A stretch of 64,000 bases of DNA, from contig CM042092.1 of assembly GCA_023512835.1 (NCBI GenBank), forward strand, positions 13,118,498-13,182,497, given 5' to 3'. The translations under genes and the position numbers were made by a program. How positions within the stretch are numbered: position 1 is the first letter of the stretch; each line of letters starts with the position of its first letter. The notes under the pieces were generated by a model. The model did no database searches and had not been told where the DNA came from. It saw only the letters and a program-made list of their open reading frames with translations. The DNA comes from Taxillus chinensis (taxonomy: Eukaryota; Streptophyta; Magnoliopsida; Santalales; Loranthaceae). Of the stretch, positions 46,637-59,500 are shown piece by piece.

Positions 46637-48342
46637 AAAAAGCAGAAACGGAGGCCAATGCGTTGTCACAACTAGATACTGCAAATCTCCCTCTTGGAAA
46701 GCGTAAAATGGTAGTCCTAGCAAACAAAGACTGCCGTTTTCCAGTGGGCTTCAAGCAATCGAAGATTGATGCTATGCCCATTTCCACCTGTATGTGAACG
46801 GCTCGCACCAGTGTTACTGGTTGAAAATGATGTGTTTTCATGCAGGTTTCAATGCCCCATCTATTTCCAAGTCCAAATCCAATGATGATCCTATGTTGGT
46901 AGAAAATGATGTGTTTTCATGCAGGTTTCAATGCCCCATCTATTTCCAAGTCCAAGTCCAATGAGGATCCTATGTTGGTAGAAAATGATGTATCAATTGA
47001 TGCCAATCCGCCGTTGCTTGTGCATTTGTTAGGCAGTGAAGTACTACTGACTGGGAAGGTCTGATGGCAGTGGTGTTGAAGATGTGACTCCCATGAGAAC
47101 TGCTGAGAAGGCCTTCTCTACAGCTGTAGCTGTGGAGACGGCCTTCTCTCCTGCTATGATTGCCAAGGGGAAGTCCAGTGAAGATTCTACGCTAAAAAAT
47201 GACGTATTGATTGATAGATATCCGTCATCACCAACAAACAATGGATACCTAAGTGTCATACTAAAGGAAAAGACTTCCAAAGGAGCTGTGTCTAGAGCTG
47301 ACTTTTATCAGGGTTCCTTCAGATGCACAAGTTTGGTAGATGTGAATTCCCATGAAGAGCCTATGGTGGTAAATGATGAAAGGTTAGAGACCAAGCCATA
47401 TTGAACTCCATTGAAGATCCTATCCCAGAGGTTTAAGTGCTAACTAATGCCAATTGGGCAGCGGGTGAAAAACCCAACATGTTAATGGAAGAGATTTTGG
47501 ACAATAGAGAGGTTGCAATCAGCTCTTGAGACTAGGGAGAAAACCAGGGTTTATGAATCCCCTGTATAGACCAATAAGCGGTTCCTAATTGCAACAAGGT
47601 GAAGGAGATATAAATTTGCTCCAAAATATTCGCAAGGAACACATACACCAGTGAAAAAGAGTCAAAAATGGCTAATAGTTCATCAAGGAATTCAGCTGTG
47701 GATTTACATGGAAGTGACAAGGCTTCTCAAGAAGCATTGGGAATGGATTAACACTAACGAAATCTAGGGAGCAATTGCTGCTGAGATATTTCAAGTAAGG
47801 GCTGAATTAGTCGTTATTTGTCTTCATCACAACTCATTGGTGGAATGGACACCATGACTAAGGATGGGCAAAAGTTTTGGTCATGAGCATTGTGGCTTCA
47901 GCCTGCTATGCAAATGACACGGTGTCTTCTATTGTTCTGATATATTATGGGCAGAGAGACAATTCAGCATTTAAACATAAGAAACTAGATGATCAAAAAC
48001 TTGAACGGGGAAATCTTGCACCAAGAAATCTTGCACCCGGTGAGAAAGGGTGTTAAAAACAAGAAAAATCATATGAAGGTCTGTATGTATGATGGATTAT
48101 ACTACGTTGATCGGTTCTGGCAAGAAATGGGAAAGTTAGGAAAACTAGTTTTTAAATTGCAGTTCAAAAGAATGGCGGGTCAGAATGAACTGGAATTCGA
48201 TCATGGAGTTCCACATTTACACAGGGACGTACAAAAACTAGTGCACGTTGTGTGGATGACATTTCTGAAGGGAACGAAAAGATGGTCATCCGGGCTATGA
48301 ACAACTTGAATGATGAGAAACCCCCAAGTTTTTATTACATTG
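46637..48342 (+). pseudogene. Tandem SUVH copy, heavily decayed, lacking SET
   Basis: Segments align in order to the intact neighbour: LPLGKRKMVVLANKD and PVGFKQSKIDAM (46690-46780, versus LPFRKRKMDVLVNKD and PMGFKRSKVNAI); a linker homologous to EKTRIYETPVDLLAVSNCDK near 47540; an SRA part (ELVVICLHH near 47805); and YDGLYYVDRFWQEMGKLGKL near 48085, then VIRAMNNLNDEKPPSFYYI-like text ending about 48342. Many stops and shifts interrupt it. Pre-SET and SET are absent, so the copy is truncated as well as decayed. It keeps no usable enzyme. Confidence 0.88.
46823..46980 (+). repeat. 79-bp tandem duplication within the SUVH pseudogene
   Basis: GAAAATGATGTGTTTTCATG begins at 46823 and 46902, and a third start GAAAATGATG follows at 46981. 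The two units differ at only two or so positions, so this happened after the gene had decayed. Confidence 0.9.
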
Positions 48343-48945
48343 TAATGGAAATTTGAAGAAAATTAAATCTGTAAGTTTAATATTAACACCCCACACCACC
48401 ACTCCGTCCAAAAAAAAAATCGTAGTTTTGATAAAATAGTTTGTTACTTTTTAAAATGGTTTTCTTTAACCCTCTTAATTTCTTTATTGACATCACGTTT
48501 TTTCAAATCTACCGAATTTTACCGCGTCCTCGGACCCTGTAACTCTGGGGGGGGGGAATTTAAATGGTCTTCAAAAAAAATTATCAGTGTTGACATTACA
48601 TTTATAGTGATAACAGAAAACTGCAAATATCATATCATGTGAGCGAGATTGATGTGAAATTCAGTAAAATAGCAGCTCACCATGACCATTGCATGAAACT
48701 TGTAGAAAAGGATTGGTCCCTTGAGGTACAGTGAACCTTCTGTTTTTTTTTTTGGGGGTAATTACAGATACCGTGAACCATATATATATATATATACACA
48801 TGACATATGATGAGCCAAGAGAGAGAGAGGTACCATTTATTTATACGCCACATACATATATAGAGCAAGAAATACATATATGAACTCATCTTCACCGGTT
48901 AATCAAGGCTGGCCGTCCTTCCTCCTAGTTAGATCTAGATACCAA
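48343..48945. other. 3' flank of the GRP gene and spacer
   Basis: Contains short homopolymers, a G9 run at about 48547, a (TA)n run at 48780-48796 and a GA run near 48819. The GRP 3' UTR would lie in the right part, on the minus strand. No further gene. Confidence 0.5.
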
Positions 48946-49434
48946 TTAAGGATTCCTTTTATAGTGATCTCTTCCGCCACCAAGTCCACCACTACCAGTG
49001 CCACCACCGGATCCACCAGGCCCATACCCGTATCCACCTGACCCATAACCGTATCCACCGGACCCATAACCGTATCCACCGCCAAAAGCCGCACCGCGAG
49101 CGGATCCATAGCCGTACCCTCTGCCAGAGCCCGACCCAGAACCAGAGCCAGTGCCAAATCCAAAGCCATAGCCACTGCCACTCCCTTCTGGTGACCTGCC
49201 CGACCCTGAGCCATATCCCCACCCGCTCTTCGGCCCGGAACCCCACCCCCATCTCCAGTCCCAGTTGTTTCCTCGACCCGACCCAGTCCCCTGGTTTGGC
49301 GCCCCTGATGATATGTTGTCATCAGGGCCACCAACTCCGCCGCTTCCGTCGGCCTGGACATTGTACATGCCCGAAGCAACATTAAGCAAGAACAGAATGG
49401 AGAGGGTGGAGTGAAACAACAAGCTGAGCTTCAT
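48946..49434 (-). CDS. Secreted glycine-rich protein (cell-wall GRP type)
   Basis: The 162-residue product starts with a signal peptide (MKLSLLFHSTLSILFLLNVA SG, cleavage likely after residue 22). The rest is glycine-rich, with aromatic residues in a regular pattern. From about residue 70 Gly-Ser and Gly-Tyr dipeptides dominate, with three adjacent GGYGYGS-type repeats around 125-145. A basic tail (GGGRDHYKRNP) ends it. Such proteins are exported and usually become cell-wall or extracellular components, often with tissue- or stress-specific expression; exact function is not predictable. The ATG at 49434 is the first in frame, directly before the signal peptide. Other open frames across this gene are artefacts of its GC-rich repeats. 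A single exon is assumed, with no splice signs. Confidence 0.85.
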   Translation of the reverse strand: MKLSLLFHSTLSILFLLNVASGMYNVQADGSGGVGGPDDNISSGAPNQGTGSGRGNNWDWRWGWGSGPKSGWGYGSGSGRSPEGSGSGYGFGFGTGSGSGSGSGRGYGYGSARGAAFGGGYGYGSGGYGYGSGGYGYGPGGSGGGTGSGGLGGGRDHYKRNP

Positions 49435-49465
49435 TTTTCCTTCTTCTTTTTTTGGGTCTGTTTGA

Positions 49466-49480
49466 CCATATATATATAAA
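49466..49480 (-). promoter_or_regulatory. Probable TATA box of the GRP gene
   Basis: Read on the minus strand, TTTATATATATATGG lies about 32-46 bases before the ATG. If used, the 5' UTR would be very short, so a more distal start remains possible. Confidence 0.4.
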
Positions 49481-50045
49481 TTGGCTTTGTTATGTAGCGT
49501 ATAGAAGTTGATAGATTATAAAACAGCTGTAGGGAATGTACGGGCCCGTGACATTCACAAATGCAACCTTTCTTTCGTGGAGGTAAGGGTGGAAAATTGG
49601 CCACGAGAATACATGCTACACCGCGTCCCACTGAGCGTGAGCCGTCTCCAAAGGGACAAGCCAATCCTCCAGTAGTTAAGTGGTAGCTTGGCTAAACTCA
49701 ACTTTTTGCTTTGCTAGTGTAGGTGACGTTGGACAAAAAATTCTGTGGGAAAATGGCCAAACCATGTCCTAGTTGTTTTCTGCATCCAACCGGATCTAAT
49801 GACGGTGTGTCATCATGATCTGTGCACTATTTTGCGCACAAGCGAGGCTCTTCTGGTGCGTATGGACCAGAAGGTCCAGAACTGTCATGGCTCATTGGAT
49901 TGGCCTTCGCAAGGCATGATGAGCAACACACTGACCCGCTTCCATTGGTCTGCCCATTTCTTTGAAATGATAAATTCTGATATTTCTGGGTTAATGCACT
50001 CGTGCAACGTGTGCGCAAGTGCGCACACATAGGTTCTACTTCCTT

Positions 50046-50181
50046 AGAGCATCACTAGGGTTTGTTATAATTTAGCTAAATAATCATCTTTTATAAATTA
50101 TAGCTATTTTAAATTTACAACATGAAATAACAATAGGGCAGGCTAGCGATTTGGACGTGTTGATGCAGGAAGAGCTTGACC

Positions 50182-50212
<31 letters not shown>

Positions 50213-50410
50213 CGACATGGGGCAGCAGATCACAGTAAATAAAATAAAATAAAAATATTTGACGAGGCATTTTGGAATGGTTATATTTGGTTAGGCAATT
50301 AGGATGAAGTTAAATATATTGTAACAATAAATAAGTTATATGTATTTGAAGTTTTAGTTATTTTTTAAGCTAAATTTTAACTTTAGTTGCTCGAATGTAA
50401 ATGTTCTTAG
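50046..50410. mobile_element. Possible MITE
   Basis: The left edge AGAGCATCACTAGGGTTTGT with TATAATTTAGCTAAA, and the right edge whose reverse complement begins CTAAGAACATTTACATTCGA and includes TAAAATTTAGCTTAA, resemble a plant MITE type with AGCTAAA-rich inverted ends. The inverted repeat is imperfect and the target-site duplication is not clear. Confidence 0.4.
50182..50208. repeat. (GA)n microsatellite
   Basis: About thirteen GA units, then GCGCGC, inside the MITE-like unit. Confidence 0.95.
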
Positions 50411-50787
50411 CATTTTTGACATAAGAAATAGTATTTACCCAATAATAAGGGTAATCACCTAATGGATCCTGGACAAAACTAACATAGCTAACTCAAGACT
50501 CATCTCTAAAAACTAAGAATTAAGCGCCAACATTAATCTTAATCCAACCATCTCAAGGTGGCATTCAAGCATTGAAAAGTATAATATTATTCAAAAGCAT
50601 GCCTTTCCTATCATGCTTAACAAACACGAAGACAATTATCTTCAACATACACAAAATTAAATCATCTTGGTGTTGAAGTAAGGTCTTTTTAATGCAAGCA
50701 ATGTAATCTTCTAACTATAATATAGTTGATATTTTTCTACTTTTGTAACCCTTTTACTCTAAATGCTTTGACATAATCATAGTATAC

Positions 50788-51152
50788 TGTCACGGGGTCA
50801 GGGTTTTCACCCGTGCGGCACTCGGTCACCCTGGTGGATGCGCCGAGTAAGCCATACCGATCGGGGCACGGACCGATTTCGCCCGCCTTGGGCTCATCGG
50901 AGAACGGCTCAGGTTCCCGACGGTTTGTGTAAGGATGGCCAAATCCCTTCTTAACGTCAAGTCCGAGACTAGCGGCGTACCCCGCATTTAACCGCGTGAG
51001 CACGTCGAACTCCGAAGGGGCTCCATCGATCTCCGCACGAACTTCGTGGAGCCTATCCCCGTCGCCCCCCACGCTTCCGCCTCCGCCCTAGTAGCGCGCA
51101 CCTGCGCCACTTGGGAGACGCCCGCCAGCACCTCGCTGTTCGGGGCGTGACA
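50788..51152. mobile_element. Probable solo LTR, GC-rich
   Basis: The 365-bp block begins TGTCACGGGGTC and ends GGGGCGTGACA, that is 5'-TG...CA-3' with TGTCAC/GTGACA inverted ends. It is flanked by ATAC on both sides (50784-50787 and 51153-51156). Its GC content contrasts strongly with the AT-rich DNA around it. No internal retroelement region adjoins. A minus-strand open frame of 111 codons overlaps it but has no family match. Strand cannot be decided. Confidence 0.55.
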
Positions 51153-51156
51153 ATAC

Positions 51157-51903
51157 GCCATATTCTTTCAACTTTTCTATCTCACTTGTACAGGGATGAT
51201 AATCTTCCGCATGAAAACATCTAATGGTTCATCTCATCAAATTACCTGTTTTTATTTGTATGTTAATACTCACAAGCCAAAATATTTATATCACAAGTGA
51301 GTAGAAAATTTGAAAGAATATTACCAAAACAAACATAACTAAAAAAACTACAATAACTATTAATATTTTTACTATTATTTGCCCAACCATTGTTTGATTA
51401 AAAAAACTTACATTATTAGTAGGAAATGAATGATTTCTTTAATTTTAAATAACTTTAATACGTAATAATTCCATCTCCTCAATATCTAACCTATAATTTT
51501 TTTCAAAAATTATATTTATATTTAAATAATTATTTTCAAAAAAAAAGTTATAAAAAACTTAAATAAATGTGCAAAAAATAATATTCAAATATTTAATTTT
51601 TGTTCTAATATTAATATTTAAATATTATAATAATTTTTTAAATGATATGTTAATTATTTAATGGGAAGATGTGTGTATTTATAAAATTGGTCACATACAA
51701 AATTTGCAGTTCCGCCTTTCCCCTTTTACAATCATATTGTAGGTATAAAGCAACACATGTTTAAAATACATCATTTAATTTAAAAAGGCTTCAAACCAAC
51801 CGCCACTGACATTATCGCAATACAAAATTGGCACCCATGAGAAAATTCCAATAGTTTACAATGAAAATGGCCAGCTTCTGAAAAGTCGTTTACAAGGATG
51901 ATC
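51157..51903. other. AT-rich spacer before the helicase gene 3' end
   Basis: No coding frame. The right part is probably the helicase 3' UTR on the minus strand. Confidence 0.45.
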
Positions 51904-54900
51904 TCACAATGATTTGTACTGCTCGATCAAATTTGAAGCATGGAGGCGTGAAGAAGGAGCAATCGTGCAACCCAAACTTCGCAGATATGCAATCTGGTGC
52001 AGGAAATGATTTGGGCAGTCAAAATGTAAGTCGATGCAAAATGATATTGAGGGAAGACAGCCTAAATTAAAGAGGAAGATAGTTACCTGCTTGGAAGAAG
52101 GTGCTGATGAACCCATTGCCTTTTCAACCCTAAGTTTTTGGAAATGTTCCTGAAATTTTGACGGTAAAAAGTTAACAGTACTATCAAAAGCAAAAAAATA
52201 TACATAAATGGGTGCACATCCCGCATCATGTGCTCTTACAATGAGCAAAAGGCAAAGGGTGAGAAAATACGAGCAATATGTATAAATCTTACACTTCATA
52301 AAATATTTATATGAACCATGTAATTAATATGGATCAAAATTTCACCCATGAGATGCAAGGGCAGTGGGAAGTGGGAACTCAAATATAAGGCATGCATGAT
52401 TTCAGGAGTCAAGCCAGCACATAGACTGCACCTTAGAAGCTTTTACAGATTAAAAAAAAAAAAGTAAAATCAACTGAAATGTAAGGTTAGTAAAATAGGA
52501 TAGGTGAGAGTTTCAGATATTTTAATCTGATTCCCTCCATAGAAAAATAGAAAAAGAATAGTGTTTATAAGCTAAAAACTTTGCCTGTTTTTCCTTCATC
52601 AAATGAGCCCGCTGGTCAGCAGGAATTTGCAACCACCTCAAAACCTACCAACAAAAAAAATGCCACGAATTGAAAACATGAGAGACTATGCCAGGACTTT
52701 TTTTACAGTAAGTTTTGCACCATACAATAGTCATCATTAAATAAACAATTAATATGTAACTAAGGGAGACTATGTGTACAATTAATTATTTCTTCATTTG
52801 GTAATGTAAGAAACAAACATAGTTGTATTGTGAAAAGGACAGAACAAGGTATCCACCAAGAAGAAGAAGAAAAACTTTAATGAACAAAAAAGAAAGAGAA
52901 AAAGTGCAGAACTTCAGGCTGGCAAAGCACTCATTACAGAGTGAATGGCTACCCTTTAAATTTTTACAGGCAACCCAAAAGATTAAAGAAGTTCTTCAAA
53001 ATAAGAGGAAGTTTATTGAATGAGTGAAAATTACTGTATAATGAGAACCCTTTCTTTAAAGAGCACTGCACCTCGAAGAGAAACAAAAATAAATGGAACT
53101 GACAGAAGAAGACATCAGTGAAGGGAGGCTTGAACCTCAGGCCTTAGAATATGGGAACCTGAATAGCATGTTAGAGCAAAGTTTGCATTTTAGAACAAAA
53201 ATTCCTAAGGTAGAAGCATTTTCCTAGAGACATCAGAATGTCCTGAAAATACTTAAATGGTAAACAGCAGAGGTCTTAAGTATAAATTATGAACCAAATA
53301 AAATAGTATACTGATTGTCATAATGTTAATAAAGATGAAGTCTTAGGTCCTGACTCCTGAGTAATCGCTGAATTATGTATAATTTTTGGGCTAACCAACA
53401 AGCTTACATATTTTGCATACTGAAAAGCTTCAGCATCCCCCAGACAAGACTTCAGAACATGAAGCAAATGCTGAAATACAAAAAAAGCAGCAATGTCATA
53501 AGCAAGGTTGCATATGCATGGCAAACAGTGTGAGCATCTTTGTGGATTCACAAGCATATCAAAATAATAGCAATAAGAGGATGCCATAAAATATAACTCT
53601 ACCACTCCTAAAATTGGTCACATTCCTACAGCTGGCTTTTGTATTTTGTAAAACAATGCATTTTTCTGTCACGATGGCTTCTTAAAATTTATTTATTGGG
53701 CTCATAGGGTCAATGCCTCTCGGGTGTGTGTGAAGCCCAATAGTGGCATTCAACTTGTTACCATTCAGAATAGTTCTTTGTTTCAAATTTTTGCGTGTAG
53801 CAGTTTACAACTGTGTTTAACAAAAAGATATAAGATTGTAGTTAGCTTGTCAAACGATAAAGTTTGTAAAAGATTGGCAGTGAGGCTGACAAAATTATTT
53901 GGTTGTGTGATGAACCATAAAAACACATATAGTGAAACTTTGCATACATTGTAAAGAGTGGAGTAAAAAGCAAAAAGCTTTCAATCAAGTTCTATATTTG
54001 CTTTAAGCAATTAGGTTTTCTACATGCGTATTTTGAGCTATCGTATAAATAGCTACTCTATTCACCCCTAACTAGTATTAAGACTTGCGTATTTAGTTGA
54101 TTTGTTCACATATATTCACGATTTAGTTGAAAACATTTATAGTTATTGTTAGATTTAACAAAAGTATTAAGACATGAAGTTTTCAAAGGGTTAGTTAAAC
54201 CCGGTGAAACCAAGCAATTGTTATGCCAATAAATCAAAATGAAGCCTAATCTGCAATCATTCTAGTGGAACTTGAGCAGTTTGTTTGAAAAAGTAAAATA
54301 GATACCAAAACGATGAGCAACCAACTATAAAAATTTCAAATGACCCAAAAGAATAATAAGAACACGATATGTAGTAGAATAGAGCGGTGCAACAGAATAG
54401 TTGGGTTTGTGTATCTTTGTTGCATGCCCCATTGCTAAAGATTCAACCTGCACATACGATGTACATAGAACAGTGGCATGGTGCGACAGCAAAAGAATGA
54501 ACAAAAGTAAAATTTTCATAAGAAGAAGAAATGGTGGATTGTTACAAGATGGATAAAGTATACAACCTTATGCTTCGTCTTCTTGGCTCTCAAAAGCTCA
54601 TCAATTACAAAGCCAACCTGTAAATAAGCAGAAAAAACAGCAAACTAATCTGACCTCTTTTGCTTTGTGATCCATATTGTTTATGAGGAAATGAAGTAAA
54701 ACAGAACAAGGAAACACTTTGCACCCAAATTGTGCCTGGAGCCCTCGGCTAAAACCCACCATACTATTTAGACCCACCAACAAACCAGTGATAAGCCCAG
54801 GTCCCATTAATTAATGCTGACAACCTGGACCTGAGATCAAACCCCTTTGATCAAGCTCAAGGCTAAATCCCTCCATACTACCTAGAGCCCGTGGTTTGCT

Positions 54901-56495
54901 GGTTTAATTAACCAGTCACTCAAGTCCCCTTTGAATTAGTTTTATAACCAATCGAGGGCTAGAGTATAGTTCATAAGGGACTTGGGCACAAGTCACGATA
55001 CAAAGGCCATTCCATAAATTGGCCCATAGCATGATTCTTATAGCTGAGAGTGGGACCACTCATGTCCATTTCTCAATTGAGAACCCAAGGTCCTTCTAGT
55101 GTTACCATAATTTTGTTAGCAAATTAAGATAAACTGGCTGGAGAACACTGAGACATGAAACAAGACATTATTTGAGTCTGTGCCACTGCAGATTTATAAA
55201 GAAAGAAGATACCTTGTCAAGCAACCTTCTAGGATCTTGAAAAGCTTGCTTCCTTGCCCACTGATGAAACAAATGAGAGACAACTGCACGATCCTCAACA
55301 TTAAATCTACGAAGGAGAGAAAATACAAAGAAACTTTTGAATATCCTCAAAAAAGATTACCTAAGGATGCAACTTGTGCCCAACCCAGTGGTTTTACCCA
55401 AACGGGCCAAACCCTACTCAAACCCAAAGATTTAATGAGTTTGGTAAAGACTTGAATTTAGGGGTACCCAACCCAAACCCGATCAAAGCCTATTCATTTT
55501 ATTACAACTAGTCTAATGAAACACTTTATAAATAAGTTTAGGAGTTGTAAATTATGAAATGTTAATATTCTGTTCATGAAATGATAAATTTGTTAGAATT
55601 TAATATTGAAAAAAAATAATACGTAGCCAAAAACTCAACGGGTGCCCAGGTTCAGGTTTAATGGTACCCGACACAATTGCATCCCTAATATTACCACATT
55701 AGGCAAGTCATCAATTTGGAAGAAATAAATAAATAAATAAAGACCTTTTAAGGAAACTATTCCCATGCCATTCTTCAAAAGGTTCTGTTGACTCTGATGC
55801 CTTATCCACATCAACTCGCAATGCATTTGACATCAAACATTGCTCTTCTGCTGGTAAGCTAGTGTTATTTACAGAACTTTCACTCTGCTCGTCTTGATGG
55901 TTTGCCTTTGGTTCCTTCACAGCCAGCTCACCCTGCCTCAAAACAACAAAATATTTACACAGATAGCGTATGTTTGGTACACAACATTTTCAAGATTGGT
56001 TTTAAAAATTGTAGGTCTGGTGTGAGCCCAATTAAATTTAATAATAATATATATTTGAAAACTGTTTTTAAAAATGATAGATTTCAAAGCTGTTTTTGAA
56101 AACTATTTCTAATTGTTTTTTGTTTTTAAATCTAAACTCAATTTTGTAGAAGATTTAAATAAATTTTTTTCTCTATTTTATTAATTGAACTCTCCAAATA
56201 TATTTTTTTTTTAAATGAAACTCAATTTTAAAAAATACACACTATTTTTAAACCACATTCTCTCTTCTATCAAATACAAATTATTTTCAAATTACAATTC
56301 AATACGACTTTAACAGAATTTTAAAAACGAAATACAAAAACTAAAACAATACCAAATATAGTCATAGCAAATAAAAGTAAATTGACAATTGATTTATATA
56401 TTTGAATTTTACAAATAAAATTTTAGTGAGAAGGAATAAATAAATAAGTGCAAATGACAAGGCAAATTTCTACCTAAAAAATACAAAACAGCAGA

Positions 56496-56547
<52 letters not shown>

Positions 56548-59500
56548 AGAAGGCAATACCCATACTGTTAAGCCTTTTTTGAAACTGAAAAAGTTAATTC
56601 CAAGAACAAAAATACAACCATAGCAGGTCATCAACCAAGCAAAGACAAGCCATTTAACTTAAGTTTGTATATTCTAAGCCAAAACCTAAAACTGAGACTG
56701 GAAGAGGAGAAATCACCATGAGATCTAGTGGGGAAGATTGAAGACAAAGACAATGCAGGTCACAACTGCAGGATGGTGAATTGAAGATGTTGAATGTCTC
56801 TACATAATGTAACGGAATAAGAAACTAAACAGAAAACAAAAACCTCTATAGAATAGAAGATAAAAGAAATAGAAAATAAGTATAAATAGGAAACCTGCTG
56901 AAGTAGGCTAGTAGATATAATATACTTATAAAATTAATGCATTAGCTAAGCCCAAAAGGGGGTCTTCTTCTTGCTTGAAACTACAACACTACTCAAAAAA
57001 AAACTTGGACGGTGCTCTGTCCTGATTCCTCAGGCTTTTGGCTTGTCCCTGAAAAGGCATGTAAATATACCAGTTCAAAAGCCAGTCCCTATCTGGCTAG
57101 TCCAATGCCACTGGTCTTGACTCATTTTGGTTTGAAGAGATGAGCTGTAGATCACTCAATATTTTAGATTTGCTTCATTGTTAGTTGCATCTGCTCATTG
57201 TGCCTGCTCATGATATGGTTATCTTCTCAACAATAGTGTCGGCATCCATAGGCATAAAAAGTAACTTTAGACAGAATTTGTTCCAAGGATTTAGCTGGTT
57301 TTTGCAACTTCCTTAGTAATTAGTATTAAGGGATTACTTTAACATTAAGGCTCTCCGTACTATTCTTGATGAGAATGGATTTATGAGTATCAAACTAGTT
57401 TCCACTCCGATATGGTCCGAAATCCGAAAGTGAAAGTTGACACTGAACAGGGGGCTTACATACGAGAACCAGAAATTATTTAAAGACCATTGCATACAAA
57501 CAAGTAGATTGCTAGGGATAATTATAAACTGCTTATAAACCAAAATAAGCTTCCTCAAGGGAGACATTGTGATGATGTGGCATAGTAATTGGCAAGGGTA
57601 GGTGAAGAAAATTTATATCTAGTGAAAATATAAGTGAGGGTTGAAGAGTAATTATTCAGTGTTGGTATTTGGTAAGGTGCAATTAGTTAGAGTTGGTGAG
57701 AAACTTATATTAATATGTATTCCTGAATTGGTCCACCGTACAGCATTCTTCTTCTTAATGTACATATGATTGAGACTTGTACTCAGATGGTTTTGGGTGT
57801 GGACCCTTGAATGATTTATGACATGTCATAGCAGTCAATAGAAATTTTGATAAGGATTAACATAATGCATGCATTAAGAGAAAAAAATCATCTGGCACTA
57901 GAAACATCCGCAATATAACAGTTCAAGAGCTGTTAGTCGTACCTGTGTCTCTTTGAGATGGTTGGGAATCTCTTTAAGAAACCGAGAAGGTTGAAGCATC
58001 TACAAAGGAACATTAAATTATTATTTAAGGAAACAATAAGACAACAAAAATAATACACAATACTATGCATATTGTACCTGCCAATTTGTATCCATGATGA
58101 TATATAGAATGAAAAGCTTTTTTCGAGCACGAGTCATTGCTACATATAATAGACGTCGCTCCTCCTAGTATCACAAATACACATCTGTTTGTGAGTACAT
58201 TTCATAAAGCGGTGAAGGAAATAAGCACACAAGTTTGCAGTTATAAACAAACATGCGCGCTCCCATGCCTGAGAAGCTTACCTCAAGTGATTGAGCATTT
58301 TCTTGAGCAATACCATTACATTCATGCAACAAAGGGATTTCTGACTCGTTCACCTGCCCCATTAGCACCAGAAATAAAGAGAAACGGGAAGACCACAAAA
58401 TGTACATCACTATTTTCAACATAAAATCATACATCATTTATTATTTTCCATTTACTTTTTTTTGCATCGTATATTTATAGTACGCTAACAGGTGTTCTCT
58501 CTTTTAACCATTGAACGTCCAACTTTACACATCAAATCAAGACATTTCAATTGAACCCATTTAACCCTCAGCCAAGCCAAGTCTACCACTTGAACAATTA
58601 AACCATGTCCATCAAGCTACAAACTATTCATTGAAATGGAGTAGCCAAAAAAACTACTAACCCAAACGTGTAGAGGGAAATAAATAATCAGAGTAAATAT
58701 ATTAATAAGGTTACACCATACCAACTTATAATAAAGTAAACAATACAATGAGGAAACTCCTAGTATCAAAACTTTAGTGGGAATTAATCTTTAAATTACC
58801 CAAATGCCTATACCAATCTGACCATACAAAATATAATATTCTGAATATCTTCAGCGGAGAGTAGTTCATTGGTCTGGCATGGTGTTGCATTAACAATTGA
58901 AAAGGAGATTAAGTTATTGCTGACACAAAATCAAAGTTGAACACATTTGAAACCCTTGAGATTCTCTAAATCATGTTTTAAACATTGAGTTTATCATTTT
59001 CAGGTCAACCTAATAAGTACAAACCCAACATAAAGGAACTCACATTTACATACATGCAAAACAAAACCAACCCACATACCCCCTCTCACTAGTTCTCCAT
59101 ATACCATAACACAGCTATGATGTTTGCAATCAATAAATCATTACTCTCAATCACTAACGGGCTGACAGCTCCCAATTTTGCGCTCTGCACAGCGACACAA
59201 GCTCAAACTCTCTTCCTTTTGATCATGAATTGATGGAAAGTTTCTTCATATTGATGGACCTTGATGATACCACACGACATAGTATACATGGGACTTTATC
59301 TTCAAATTTTTATTGGTTCCAGTGGCATGTTTAAGTTCACTTCCCTGGTTTACAGTACTTCTTTGGTACAGCTTCTTTTTCATTTTCTGGAAAAAAATAC
59401 ACCTCTTAAAGTTTTGTGAAGTAGATGCAATGATGTATTTTCACTTCAACAGCATGAAACCCAATAAAAGTTATATTTATATTTTAATCAGTGCTAACAA

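Noticed and set aside
48903..49382. Other long frames across the GRP gene
   Set aside because: Shadows created by glycine codon repeats; only 48946-49434 has a signal peptide and a sensible start.
50737..51072. Minus-strand open frame of 111 codons
   Set aside because: Lies mostly within the proposed solo LTR, has no family match and no ATG-based start that I could support.
54411..54450. Possible small helicase exon ([11 protein letters not shown])
   Set aside because: It has an AG acceptor but no GT or GC donor, and the protein already continues from KTKHK (54567) to HLLHVLKSC (53470).
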